64,000 nucleotides of DNA from Ramlibacter henchirensis. GTDB taxonomy: Bacteria > Pseudomonadota > Gammaproteobacteria > Burkholderiales > Burkholderiaceae_C. The notes under the pieces are model-generated. The model saw nothing but the letters and a program-made list of their open reading frames with translations, was not told the origin of the DNA and did not search any database. Positions 44,349 to 52,666 of this stretch are shown here, one piece after another (the stretch's first letter is position 1; each line of letters opens with the position of its first letter). The translations under genes were made by a program, and so were the position numbers. Where the stretch lies: contig NZ_SMLM01000002.1 in assembly GCF_004682015.1 (NCBI RefSeq), positions 806,001 through 870,000 of the forward strand, read 5' to 3'.

Positions 44349-45557
44349 TCAAGTGCCGGACAACCCCAGCAACCGCTTGGCTATCATGTTCAGCATGATC
44401 TCGCTGGTCCCACCCTCGATGGAGGCCTTCCTGCTGTGCAGCCAGGTGCGCGCGAGAACACCCTGTTCGGACCGGTCGCTTTCCCACTCCAGCGCGTCAC
44501 TGCCGCCGGCAGCCATCATCAGGTCGTTGCGCCGTTTGGCCAGTTCCGAGCCGTAGTACTTGAGCGCGGACGGGACCGCCGGGTTTGCCTCGCCGATGTC
44601 CGACTGCGCGCCGAACATCGCCAACCATGCACGGAATGCAGCCTCGTCCACCTCGAAGCGGGCAATCGCCGTGCGCAGCGCTGGTGCATCGAGCCGATTC
44701 AGGGCATCGCGGCCCACGCGTTCGACTGCAAAGCGTCCGAGTGGTGGCGGTGCTCTGCGTTCGTAGATCGAGCTGACCATCTCCCGTTCGTGCGTGAGCA
44801 GGTACTTGGCGATGGTCCAGCCGGCGTTGAGGTCGCCCACGAGGTTGGCGCGCGGCACGCGCACGTCGTCGAAGAACGTCTCGCAGAACGGGGACTTGCC
44901 GGAGATGAGCCGGATCGGCCGGGTCCGTACGCCGGGGGTGTTCATGTCGATCAGCAGGAAGCTGATGCCAGTGTGCTTCTGCGCAGCATCCGTTCGAACC
45001 AGGCAGAAGATCATGTCGCACTGATCGGCGAACGAAGTCCAGACCTTCTGTCCGTTGACGACGAAGTGATCGTCATGCACGTCGGCCCGGGTGGAGAGCG
45101 AAGCAAGGTCCGAACCGGCGCCGGGCTCCGAATACCCTTGAGCCCATCGGATTTCGCCGCGTGCAATCAGCGGCAGGTGCTCGCGCTTGTGCGCTTCGCT
45201 ACCGTACTTCAGCAGCGCCGCCCCGAACATCCAGGTGCCGTTGTTCTGAAGGGGCGGGCGGCAGCCGAGCGCGGCCATCTCCTGCTGCAAAACGACAGCC
45301 TCGTCGCGCGTGAGACCGCCTCCGCCGTACTCCCGCGGCCAGGTGGGCACTGTCCATCCGCGCTCCGCCATCCGCTGCATCCACTGCTTCTGCGCCTCGC
45401 TCTGGAAGGTGAAACGGCGGCCGCCCCAGCAAATATCTGCTTCGCTCGTTGCCGGGCGTCGCATCTCAGACGGGCAATTCGCCTCCAGCCACTCGCGGGT
45501 GGTGCGGCGGAAGGCCTCCAGCTCGTCGGTGGTGTCTGTGGCGATCTCGGACTTCAT
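44349..45557 (-). CDS. Acyl-CoA dehydrogenase, large subunit type
   Basis: Flavoenzyme of 402 residues starting at ATG 45557 (MKSEIATDTTDELEAF), with AAGGGG upstream; the longer frame has no family support. It has YSEPGAGSDLASLSTRA, VNGQKVWTSFADQCD and the C-terminal IEGGTSEIMLNMIAKRLLGL. An insertion in the N-terminal domain (CWGGRRFTFQSEAQ) is typical of larger substrates in related enzymes. It is first in the pair 45557-43212, with operator site 13 about 117 bases upstream. Confidence 0.93.
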   Translation of the reverse strand: MKSEIATDTTDELEAFRRTTREWLEANCPSEMRRPATSEADICWGGRRFTFQSEAQKQWMQRMAERGWTVPTWPREYGGGGLTRDEAVVLQQEMAALGCRPPLQNNGTWMFGAALLKYGSEAHKREHLPLIARGEIRWAQGYSEPGAGSDLASLSTRADVHDDHFVVNGQKVWTSFADQCDMIFCLVRTDAAQKHTGISFLLIDMNTPGVRTRPIRLISGKSPFCETFFDDVRVPRANLVGDLNAGWTIAKYLLTHEREMVSSIYERRAPPPLGRFAVERVGRDALNRLDAPALRTAIARFEVDEAAFRAWLAMFGAQSDIGEANPAVPSALKYYGSELAKRRNDLMMAAGGSDALEWESDRSEQGVLARTWLHSRKASIEGGTSEIMLNMIAKRLLGLSGT

Positions 45558-45913
45558 TTCATGCCCCTTGATGTTGGGAGTTGCGAAGGGCATCACAAGG
45601 CAGGCATCGGTAGACAGTGTCCCGCCACGTCCCACCGACACATTGGCCCCTCTCGAATACCACGCTCGACCGGACCAAGCGCTTGTTAGGTATCTTACCG
45701 AGTTGCCGAACCTGAAGCAAGCAGCGGCACTCGTCAGACAAGGATCCGGTCCTGGCTGCTGAGCTATCTCGACAGCAGCCAGGACACCAAGCTCTCGGCG
45801 CAACGGCTCGGCGCACGACGAGACACGGACTAGATTGCTCCAGTCGCTGGGCACACAAAGGGGCATCGGGACGAGCGGCTGAGCGGCCACGCCCTCCCCC
45901 CGCGCGTTCGTAG
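45558..45913. other. Gene-free stretch upstream of the third acyl-CoA dehydrogenase pair
   Basis: Apart from operator site 13 I recognise nothing here. The open frames are shadows. It separates the dehydrogenase start from the MDR remnant. Confidence 0.6.
45674..45691 (+). promoter_or_regulatory. Operator site 13 (before acyl-CoA dehydrogenase pair)
   Basis: ACCAAGCGCTTGTTAGGT, close to full consensus. It is the last copy found; none was seen from 46 kb to the window end. Confidence 0.7.
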
Positions 45914-46126
45914 TCAGCGGATGCGGATGCCGACTTTGCTGAAGACACCGCCTTGGCTCAGAACCTGCAAGGCGCTGGCGAGTTGCTCCAGCTCGAACAC
46001 TTCGTCGATGACCGGGCGGATCCTATTGGCGACGATGGCTCGGTTCATGTCTTCGAAGTCCGCGCGGCTGCCCACCCGGATGAACGGGTGGTCGATGTCC
46101 TGACGACCTGAACGCTCTGATACCAA
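45914..46126 (-). pseudogene. C-terminal remnant of an MDR-family dehydrogenase
   Basis: An open frame of 70 residues whose last 66 or so match the end of the MDR protein at 26762-27754: GRQDIDHPFIRVGSRADFE, then RAIVANRIRPVIDEVFELE and the same ending GIRIR. No N-terminal or Rossmann part precedes it. Conservation of the frame suggests a fairly recent truncation. In the intact locus the MDR also neighbours an acyl-CoA dehydrogenase pair, so this is probably a leftover of a duplicated module. Confidence 0.8.
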
Positions 46127-46223
46127 GTGAGGAACTGCGCTTGCAATAGCCGAGTTGCACGGGGGCCGGCGTACCCGCAGGATTGAGCCGAATAGTCAGC
46201 CTGCCATCCGCAACGGCAGGGCC

Positions 46224-47213
46224 TCAAAGCTTGACGACCGTCTTGCCAAAGTTGCCGCCGGTCAGCATGCGGATGAAGGCCGGCACGACACTGTCCAGAC
46301 CCTCGCTCACATCCTCCTGGGCGTGGATGTCGCCGGCGCGGTACCAGGCGCCCATATCCCGCAAAAAATCGTCGCGTCGATTCAAATGGTCGCCCATGAT
46401 GAAGCCGCGCACCGTGAGCCGCTTTGCCAAGATCCCGAACCAGCCGGGGCCGGCTTGCCGCCCCTCGTTGTACTCCGCTATCAATCCGCAGACCACGATT
46501 CGCCCGCCTTGGTTCATCAAGGGCCAGACCGCATCTCGCACTGACCCGCCCACGTTCTCGAAGTACACATGCACGCCGTCAGGGCAGGCTGCCTTCAGGC
46601 GGAACGCAAAATCAGGATTGCGGTAATCGATGCCAGCGTCGAAGCCGAGTGTTTCGACTACGTGGTGCGCCTTGGCTTCGCCCCCTGCAATTCCGACGAC
46701 GCGGCATCCCTTCAGTCGCGCGATCTGCCCCACCATCGCCCCCACACCGCCACTCGCAGCCGACACGACCACCGTCTCGCCTTCGCGCGGCTTGCCGAGG
46801 TCGAGTAATCCCACATACGCGGTCATGCCAGAAGTGCCAAGCGCACCAAGCCATACGCTGGGCGGCGCGACCTCCGGATCGACCTTGACCAGGTCTGAAG
46901 CGGCGGCGACTGAATACTGCTGCCATCCGCCGCGCACGGACATCACGGTGTCGCCTTCGCGGAGGCTGGGGGCGTGCGACTTCACCACCTCACCGACTGC
47001 CTGGCCATACACGACGTCGCCCAAAGCCAAGGGCTGCGCGTACGAAGACTCCTCGCTCATGCGCAGTCGCGCGGATGGCGCCAACCCGAGGAACGTGTGA
47101 CGGATGAGCACCTGCCCGTCGCCGGGTTCGTCGAGCGGAGTCTCCACAACGCGGAAATTCTCCTGGCACGGAACTCCGTCCGGACGTGACGTCAATACGA
47201 TCTGACGGTTCAT
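46224..47213 (-). CDS. NADP-dependent MDR reductase (leukotriene B4 dehydrogenase/YncB type)
   Basis: Zinc-free medium-chain reductase of 329 residues from ATG 47213; the frame upstream is spurious. It shows the family pattern FLGLAPSARLRMSE, AASGGVGAMVGQIARLKGCRVVG, DAGIDYRN, YFENVGGSVRDAVWPLMNQGGRIVVCG and the C-terminal GGNFGKTVVKL. Members reduce alpha,beta-enones with NADPH. It has no operator copy nearby and no close partner, so its link to the surrounding pathway is uncertain. Confidence 0.92.
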   Translation of the reverse strand: MNRQIVLTSRPDGVPCQENFRVVETPLDEPGDGQVLIRHTFLGLAPSARLRMSEESSYAQPLALGDVVYGQAVGEVVKSHAPSLREGDTVMSVRGGWQQYSVAAASDLVKVDPEVAPPSVWLGALGTSGMTAYVGLLDLGKPREGETVVVSAASGGVGAMVGQIARLKGCRVVGIAGGEAKAHHVVETLGFDAGIDYRNPDFAFRLKAACPDGVHVYFENVGGSVRDAVWPLMNQGGRIVVCGLIAEYNEGRQAGPGWFGILAKRLTVRGFIMGDHLNRRDDFLRDMGAWYRAGDIHAQEDVSEGLDSVVPAFIRMLTGGNFGKTVVKL

Positions 47214-47392
47214 GTGCGTCTCCTTGTTGCAGTGCTCGGCGAGCTTCTGGCGCGCATGGAAGCTTTCGTGGAAGCGAAGCCGCCCTGTCCGTATCACGGA
47301 ACACTCGGACGGTTGCTTCCGTGCAGGATTTCGCGAAGCTCCCGGCCGCACCAAGCCCGAGTTCTGATCTCGGAGCGAGCCCGCGCCGCCAC

Positions 47393-48505
47393 TCAGGGCC
47401 GTAGTGCCGGGTCGAAGTGCATGCCGAGATCGCGCGCCTGGCGCGCATCGAAGGCGACGCATTTTTCGTCATAGGCCAAGCCATGAATGCCGCCGCGCAC
47501 CATCCCTGCCGCGGTCGCGCCATAGAACTCAGACCACATCGGCGGCAGGACCGGGCCGTCCGGCGTGGAAATCCACAACCGGTACAGCGTCCGCTTCTTC
47601 GCCGGGTCCGCGTCGTCCTGGAATTCGGTGCGCGAGTGCAACGCCGTATGGTTGCTCAGAATCTGCAGGTCTCCCGGTTCGAGCCGCATGCAGTACATCA
47701 CGTCGGGCCGGCGCAGGATGTCATCCAGGAGGTCAGTGGCTTCGCGCTGCTTGTCCGTCAGCTTCGGCACGCCGGGCAGCTTCTGCGCCTGCTCTACTCG
47801 GTTTCGGTTCCAGAAGCAGAACACGTTGCCCGCGTGCTCGCCGTACACCGGCAGCACCATCACTGGCGACTTGCCCTCGGCTTGCTCTGACTGTCGGCTG
47901 TAGTAGAACGGCTCGAACAGCACCGACGCGAGGTCCGGCCGTTCCTGGCGCATCTGCTGTAGCGCGGTCAGCGCGCTGCTGCACATGCTGTCGCCGCCCA
48001 CCGGTGCCTGGTTGTAGCAACTCAGGAGCACGACGTCGCTTCCGTCCACATGGAAATCCAGTTCCGCATTGGACGAGTAGCCTCGGCCGCCCGCGCTCCG
48101 ATAGACGGTGCCAACGTCCATCACCTTGTTCATGTAGCGGCTCTGCTTGTCCTGCGGCCGCGCCACTCCGAAATGCAGACCGATGGCCCAGGTGAGAAGC
48201 TCAAACTGCTCGGGCGACAGGCCCTCGCGCGGCAATCCCTTCAGGAGGGCCACACCGCGGCCGTGCTGCGCTTCGTCGAACGTACGCCGGATGTGGGCCA
48301 GCGTCGTGGCTGCGAACGAGAAATCGCTGCGCCGGTACTCCAGAAGAGACTTGCCGGGAACGTGGCTGGCCTGGAGGACACGCAGCATGTCCATCGTGTC
48401 GGCGCCTTCGAGCCGAGTGATCCAGCTCGTGTCGCGTTCAAGGTCGGCGGGACGCCACGCCGCTTTTGGGTGCACGGCGGCCGGAGAGAAAGTAGTGGTG
48501 GTCAT
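47393..48505 (-). CDS. TauD/TfdA-family 2-oxoglutarate/Fe(II) dioxygenase
   Basis: Non-haem iron oxygenase of 370 residues. The metal ligands are the HxD of DFHVDGSD (about 152-154) and the distal His of NHTALHSRTEF, with the 2-oxoglutarate Arg likely in TLYRLWIS. Family members hydroxylate a substrate next to a heteroatom or at an unactivated carbon, with decarboxylation of 2-oxoglutarate. It is the last gene of the minus-strand run lyase-Bug-LeuC-LeuD-Bug-dioxygenase, 26 bases after the Bug stop. It is larger than TauD (about 280 residues) and closer in size to clavaminate-synthase-like members. Confidence 0.9.
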   Translation of the reverse strand: MTTTTFSPAAVHPKAAWRPADLERDTSWITRLEGADTMDMLRVLQASHVPGKSLLEYRRSDFSFAATTLAHIRRTFDEAQHGRGVALLKGLPREGLSPEQFELLTWAIGLHFGVARPQDKQSRYMNKVMDVGTVYRSAGGRGYSSNAELDFHVDGSDVVLLSCYNQAPVGGDSMCSSALTALQQMRQERPDLASVLFEPFYYSRQSEQAEGKSPVMVLPVYGEHAGNVFCFWNRNRVEQAQKLPGVPKLTDKQREATDLLDDILRRPDVMYCMRLEPGDLQILSNHTALHSRTEFQDDADPAKKRTLYRLWISTPDGPVLPPMWSEFYGATAAGMVRGGIHGLAYDEKCVAFDARQARDLGMHFDPALRP

Positions 48506-48531
48506 CGAAATTCCTTGGTCACCGGACAGCG

Positions 48532-49509
48532 TTACTTATCCAGTGGAAAGCGGGCCGCAAGACCATCCATGCGCTCGATCTCCTTACGGGTGATCGAGGC
48601 CGACTCGGCGGAGGACGTTTCCAGGACCTCTGCACCGAGAGTCGAGAAAGTCTTCGTAGCAGCCTCGCCCTTGACAGCCCGGGCCGTTGCCGCAGCCACC
48701 GCATCAACCACGTTCTGCGGCGTTCCCTTCGGTGCAAACAGGCCGTACCAGGTGACCTGGTCCAGACTACGTAACCCGGCTTCGGCGGTGGACGGGACCT
48801 CGGGAGTAACCGAAGTTCGCTTGTTTCCGAGAGTCGCCAGAACCTTGAGTGCGCCGCTCTTGTAGTGCGGCATGGCGGCAGTGATACCCATGATCGCCAT
48901 GTCCACGTTTCCAGCAACCAGATCGGTGATCACCTGACCGCCACCCTTGTAGTTCACAACAATCAGGTTGTGCAACCCCTCATCCGCACGGAGCATCTGT
49001 GCGTGCAGGCGGGCCACACTCTCGGTGGTAGCGAAGGAGCACGGCTTCGCAGCCGTCTTGCAGTGACGAATCACCTCCGCAAGCGTTTTGCCGGGCAATT
49101 TCGGATTGGCCACGAAGACGCCGGGAATCTGAGAGAAGACGGAGACCGGAACCAGCTGCGGCATGGGGTCGAAACCGTTGGCCGAGGGGAGATGCTTTGC
49201 CAGGGTAACTGCGTACGTTTGGAGCAGCAGGGTCTGGCCGTCCGGCTTCGCACCGATCACCTTGCGCGTGCCGATCAGACCGTCCGCGCCAGGCACGTTC
49301 TCAATAATCACCGGCTGGCCCCAGATGCTCGAGAGCTCCTTGCCTACAGCGCGACCCAGGGCATCCGTGCCGCCTCCGGGGCTGTAAGGCACGACGATCG
49401 TCACGGGGCCGTCGGGCTTCCACGTTTGCTGTGAGAAAGCGGGAACTGCCGCCAGTGCGAGGGAAGGCAGGATGAGCGCGACGGCGCGACGCTTGATGAG
49501 TTGGATCAC
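48532..49509 (-). CDS. Bug-family tripartite tricarboxylate transport binding protein
   Basis: Solute receptor of 325 residues from GTG 49509, preceded by GGAGAGAAAC. The signal peptide is VIQLIKRRAVALILPSLALA, cleaved near AFSQQ. It has GPVTIVVPYSPGGGTDALGR, ENVPGADGLIGTRKVIGAKP and VVNYKGGGQVITDLVAGN. It is a close paralogue (about 80 % by eye) of 51625-52599 two genes upstream. Two receptors with nearly the same sequence around leuCD suggest related ligands, for example a substituted malate or maleate. Confidence 0.94.
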   Translation of the reverse strand: MIQLIKRRAVALILPSLALAAVPAFSQQTWKPDGPVTIVVPYSPGGGTDALGRAVGKELSSIWGQPVIIENVPGADGLIGTRKVIGAKPDGQTLLLQTYAVTLAKHLPSANGFDPMPQLVPVSVFSQIPGVFVANPKLPGKTLAEVIRHCKTAAKPCSFATTESVARLHAQMLRADEGLHNLIVVNYKGGGQVITDLVAGNVDMAIMGITAAMPHYKSGALKVLATLGNKRTSVTPEVPSTAEAGLRSLDQVTWYGLFAPKGTPQNVVDAVAAATARAVKGEAATKTFSTLGAEVLETSSAESASITRKEIERMDGLAARFPLDK

Positions 49510-49543
49510 TGTTTCTCTCCTTTGAACGTGAGAGGGTCCGAGC

Positions 49544-50179
49544 TCAGGCCCGGGAGGGACGGGGTGCCGGGTGCGACAGCCAGGCCCAGGGTCTGTGATC
49601 CTGGTCCTCATGTTGCCAAGCCCGGATGCTTTCATCGTCGCGCAGGGTCAGCTGAATCTCGTCCAGACCGAGCAGCAGCGCTTCGCGCTTCTGGGCGTCG
49701 ATTTCAAACGGGATAACCTCTCCGCTGGGCGAACTGATCGTGCACTGCTGGAGGTCCACCGTGAACGGGGCACCAGCGGCAGCGGCCGTCGCGATTGCCT
49801 GGACGCGTCCGAGCGGCAGCCGGATGGGCAGCAAGCCGTTCTGGAAGCAGTTGCTGAAGAAAATGTCGCCGAAGCTGGGCGCGATCACGCAGCGGATGCC
49901 GCGGCCCATGAGAGCCCAGACGGCCGCTTCCCGGGATGAGCCGCAACCGAAGTTCGCGCCGGCCAGCAGGATGGGCGCGCTGCGGAAGGGGGGCTGGTTC
50001 AGGATGAACGCCGGATCTTCCGAGCCGTCGGGCCGCAAGCGCAGTGCCTCCAGGGCGTACGGGCCGAGCTGGTCGCGGTCGAGCGCGGCCAGGCGTTCGA
50101 CCCGGATGATCACGTCCGTGTCAACGTTGTCCCTCGGAAGAGGCGCGGCCGGGCCGGTGACGCGTGTGAACGGGCTCAT
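49544..50179 (-). CDS. leuD: LeuD-like hydro-lyase small subunit
   Basis: Small subunit of an isopropylmalate isomerase-type [4Fe-4S] hydro-lyase, 211 residues. ATG at 50179 overlaps the leuC stop; the long frame upstream belongs to leuC in another phase. It has DNVDTDVIIRVERL near 17-30 and GANFGCGSSREAAVWAL, then FGDIFFSNCFQNGLLP. In this context (next to a PEP mutase/isocitrate lyase-type lyase and binding proteins, without leuA or leuB) it more likely hydrates a substituted maleate than makes leucine; that is inference. Confidence 0.92.
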   Translation of the reverse strand: MSPFTRVTGPAAPLPRDNVDTDVIIRVERLAALDRDQLGPYALEALRLRPDGSEDPAFILNQPPFRSAPILLAGANFGCGSSREAAVWALMGRGIRCVIAPSFGDIFFSNCFQNGLLPIRLPLGRVQAIATAAAAGAPFTVDLQQCTISSPSGEVIPFEIDAQKREALLLGLDEIQLTLRDDESIRAWQHEDQDHRPWAWLSHPAPRPSRA

Positions 50180-51567
50180 GGCAGGGTCCTCGGGTCGGCG
50201 ATGCGGCCGGCGATCGCTGCCGCGGCAGCGGTCGCCGGGCTGGCGAGGTGCGTGCGCGCGCCGGGCCCCTGGCGTCCCACGAAGTTGCGGTTCGAGGTCG
50301 AGACGCAGCGCTTGCCCGGCGGCACCTGCTCGCCGTTCGCGGCGACGCACATGCTGCAGCCCGGCTCGCGCCACTGGAAGCCCGCATCGGTGAACACTTG
50401 GCGCAGGCCTTCTGCCTCGGCGGCGCGCTTCACGGATTCCGAGCCGGGGACCACCCATGCGGTCACTCCCGGCGCGACATGCCGGCCGCGCGCGACGAGC
50501 GCTGCAGCACGCAGGTCCGACAGGCGCGAATTCGCGCAGGAGCCGATGAACACCCAATCCACAGGCGTGCCGGCGATCGGCGTGCCGGCATGCAACCCCA
50601 TGTACTCGAGGCCTGCCTGCGCATCCGGCGCAGCTGCGGCAGCAGCCGCGGGAACGCGGCCCGTCACGGGAACGGCGTCCTGTGGACTCGTGCCCCACGT
50701 CACCATGGGCGCCACATCGCGGGCATCGAAGACTTCTTCCCGCGCGAAGACCGCATCCGCATCCGTGTGCAAGGTGCGCCAGTAGCTCGCCGCCGCTTCG
50801 AATGTCTCGCCCTGCGGCGCCTTCGGCCGACCGCGGACCCAGGCGAGGGTGCGCTCGTCCGGCGCCACGATGCCGAAGCGCGCTCCCAGCTCCACCGCGA
50901 GATTGCAGAGCGTCAGGCGCTCCTCGACGTCGAGCGCTTCGACCGCGGTGCCCGCAAATTCGATCGCGTACCCGGTGCCGGCCGCGGCGCCCAAACGCGA
51001 GATGAGGTGGAGCGCGAGATCCTTGGCAGTCACCCCAGGTGCGAGCCGACCCTCGCAGCGGATCCGCATCTGCGCCGGCTTCTTCAGGCGAACGGTTTGC
51101 GTCGCGAGCACGTGCACGCTCTCGGACGTGCCGATCCCAAACGCCAGCGCACCGATGCCGCCGTTCGTGCACGTGTGGCTGTCGGTGCAGACCACCGACA
51201 GGCCCGGCAGCGCGATGCCCTGCTCCGGCGCCATCACGTGCACGATCCCGTGCCCCGGTTCGCCGATGTCGAAGAACTGCACGCCGGCGGTTTGCGCACC
51301 GCTGCGCAATGCTTCGTGCAGTTTCCCGCCGAGCGGAAACGTGGTGCTGACGCGGCCCGGTGTGCTTGCAACGGCGTGGTCCGGCGTGGCGAAGGTGAGC
51401 TCCGGGTTGTGCACCTTCAGCCCACGTTTCGCCAATTCCACGAAAACGGGACCGCCACCGAGGTCATGCATCAGGTGCCGATCGACGTGGAGCAGCGCCC
51501 AGTCATCGCCGAACTCGCGTACCACGTGCGCGGTCCAGAGCTTGTCGAACAGTGTTTGCGCGCTCAT
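50176..51567 (-). CDS. leuC: LeuC-like hydro-lyase large subunit
   Basis: Large [4Fe-4S] subunit of 463 residues, close to the usual LeuC size. Cluster ligands are the Cys of IGSCANSRLSD and the pair in GCSMC. DSHTCTNGGIGALAFGIGTSE is the substrate-site segment. It starts about 58 bases after the Bug stop and overlaps leuD. With a lyase carrying KRCGH encoded upstream, the pair resembles the dimethylmaleate hydratase plus 2,3-dimethylmalate lyase arrangement known from anaerobic nicotinate degradation. Leucine biosynthesis is the plain alternative. Confidence 0.93.
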   Translation of the reverse strand: MSAQTLFDKLWTAHVVREFGDDWALLHVDRHLMHDLGGGPVFVELAKRGLKVHNPELTFATPDHAVASTPGRVSTTFPLGGKLHEALRSGAQTAGVQFFDIGEPGHGIVHVMAPEQGIALPGLSVVCTDSHTCTNGGIGALAFGIGTSESVHVLATQTVRLKKPAQMRIRCEGRLAPGVTAKDLALHLISRLGAAAGTGYAIEFAGTAVEALDVEERLTLCNLAVELGARFGIVAPDERTLAWVRGRPKAPQGETFEAAASYWRTLHTDADAVFAREEVFDARDVAPMVTWGTSPQDAVPVTGRVPAAAAAAAPDAQAGLEYMGLHAGTPIAGTPVDWVFIGSCANSRLSDLRAAALVARGRHVAPGVTAWVVPGSESVKRAAEAEGLRQVFTDAGFQWREPGCSMCVAANGEQVPPGKRCVSTSNRNFVGRQGPGARTHLASPATAAAAAIAGRIADPRTLP

Positions 51568-51624
51568 ATCAACTGAGTGTGGCGAGCTTGAACATCGAAC
51601 TTTGCAGTCATTTGTGGCGACCCG

Positions 51625-52599
51625 TTACTCGGTCAGCGGAAAACGCTTTGCAAGAGCATCCATCCGTTCGATCTCCCTGCGCACCATCGAGGCGGACTCA
51701 GAAGGAGAGGCGTCCAGAACGTCGGCACCTAGCGTCGAGAACGTCCTGGCCGCAGTCTCACCCTTGATGGCTTGCGAGGTTGCAGCGGCCAGAGCATCCA
51801 CCACGGTCTGGGGCGTTCCCTTCGGCGCAAACAGCCCGAACCAAGTGACCTGATCCAGGGCGGGAAACCCGGCTTCGACGGTCGATGGCACTTCAGGTGT
51901 CGCCGACGTTCTCTTGCTCCCGAGAGTCGCCAGCACCTTGACTCCGCCGCTCTTGTAGTGGGGCAGCGCAGCAGTGACACCCATGATCGCAAGGTCAACG
52001 TTGCCCGCTACGAGATCGGTGATCACTTGACCGCTGCCCTTGTAGTTCACAACCACCAAGTCAAGTCCCATGTCTGCCCGCATCATCTGGGCCTGCAGGC
52101 GAGCGACGGTTTCTGTCGTACCGAAGGAGCACTGCTTCGCAGCAGTCTTGCAGTGGCGAATGACCTCTGCAAGCGTCTTGCCGGGCAGTTTCGGATTGGC
52201 GACGAACACGCCGGGGCTCTGTGAAAACACGGACACCGGAATGAGCTGCGGCATCGGATCGAACCCTTTAGCTGCCGGGAGATGCTTCGATAGGGTGACT
52301 GCGTACGTCTGGACCAGCAAGGTTTGGCCGTCCGGCTTTGCGGCAATCACCTTTCGCGTACCGATGAGACCGTCTGCACCGGGCGCGTTTTCGACAATCA
52401 CCGACTGCCCCCAGATGCTGGAGAGCTCCCTGGCCACGGCGCGTGCCTGGACGTCCGTACCACCTCCCGGGCTGTACGGCACGACGATCGTCACTGGGCC
52501 GGTAGGCTTCCAAACTGGCTGCGCAATTGCGGGCACCCCGATGAGTGCAAGGGTGGGCAGCAAAAGCGCGAGGACTCGATGGCGAATGGATTCGAACAC
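51625..52599 (-). CDS. Bug-family tripartite tricarboxylate transport binding protein
   Basis: Solute receptor of 324 residues from GTG 52599. The signal peptide is FESIRHRVLALLLPTLALI, cleaved near AIAQP. It has GPVTIVVPYSPGGGTDVQAR, ENAPGADGLIGTRKVIAAKP and VVNYKGSGQVITDLVAGN. It is nearly the same as 48532-49509. It lies between the lyase and leuC, and a tandem duplication spanning leuCD or a transposed copy would explain the pair. Confidence 0.94.
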   Translation of the reverse strand: MFESIRHRVLALLLPTLALIGVPAIAQPVWKPTGPVTIVVPYSPGGGTDVQARAVARELSSIWGQSVIVENAPGADGLIGTRKVIAAKPDGQTLLVQTYAVTLSKHLPAAKGFDPMPQLIPVSVFSQSPGVFVANPKLPGKTLAEVIRHCKTAAKQCSFGTTETVARLQAQMMRADMGLDLVVVNYKGSGQVITDLVAGNVDLAIMGVTAALPHYKSGGVKVLATLGSKRTSATPEVPSTVEAGFPALDQVTWFGLFAPKGTPQTVVDALAAATSQAIKGETAARTFSTLGADVLDASPSESASMVRREIERMDALAKRFPLTE

Positions 52600-52666
52600 T
52601 GTTTGTCTCTTTCAAATTGTTAGAGGGCAGAGCCCTGCCCTAGGGAGCAGGCGTTGATCGGTAATG

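Noticed and set aside
44364..44381. Operator-like CCCCAGCAACCGCTTGGC
   Set aside because: It lies inside the end of the acyl-CoA dehydrogenase gene and encodes its conserved AKRLLGL tail, so the match is explained by the protein.
43026..45689. 887-residue plus-strand open frame
   Set aside because: It is antisense to two well-supported acyl-CoA dehydrogenase genes; long antisense frames are expected at this GC content.
47295..47323. CACGGAA/TTCCGTG inverted repeat
   Set aside because: Seven-base arms in a 180-base gap without repetition elsewhere and without a T run; not enough to call an operator or terminator.
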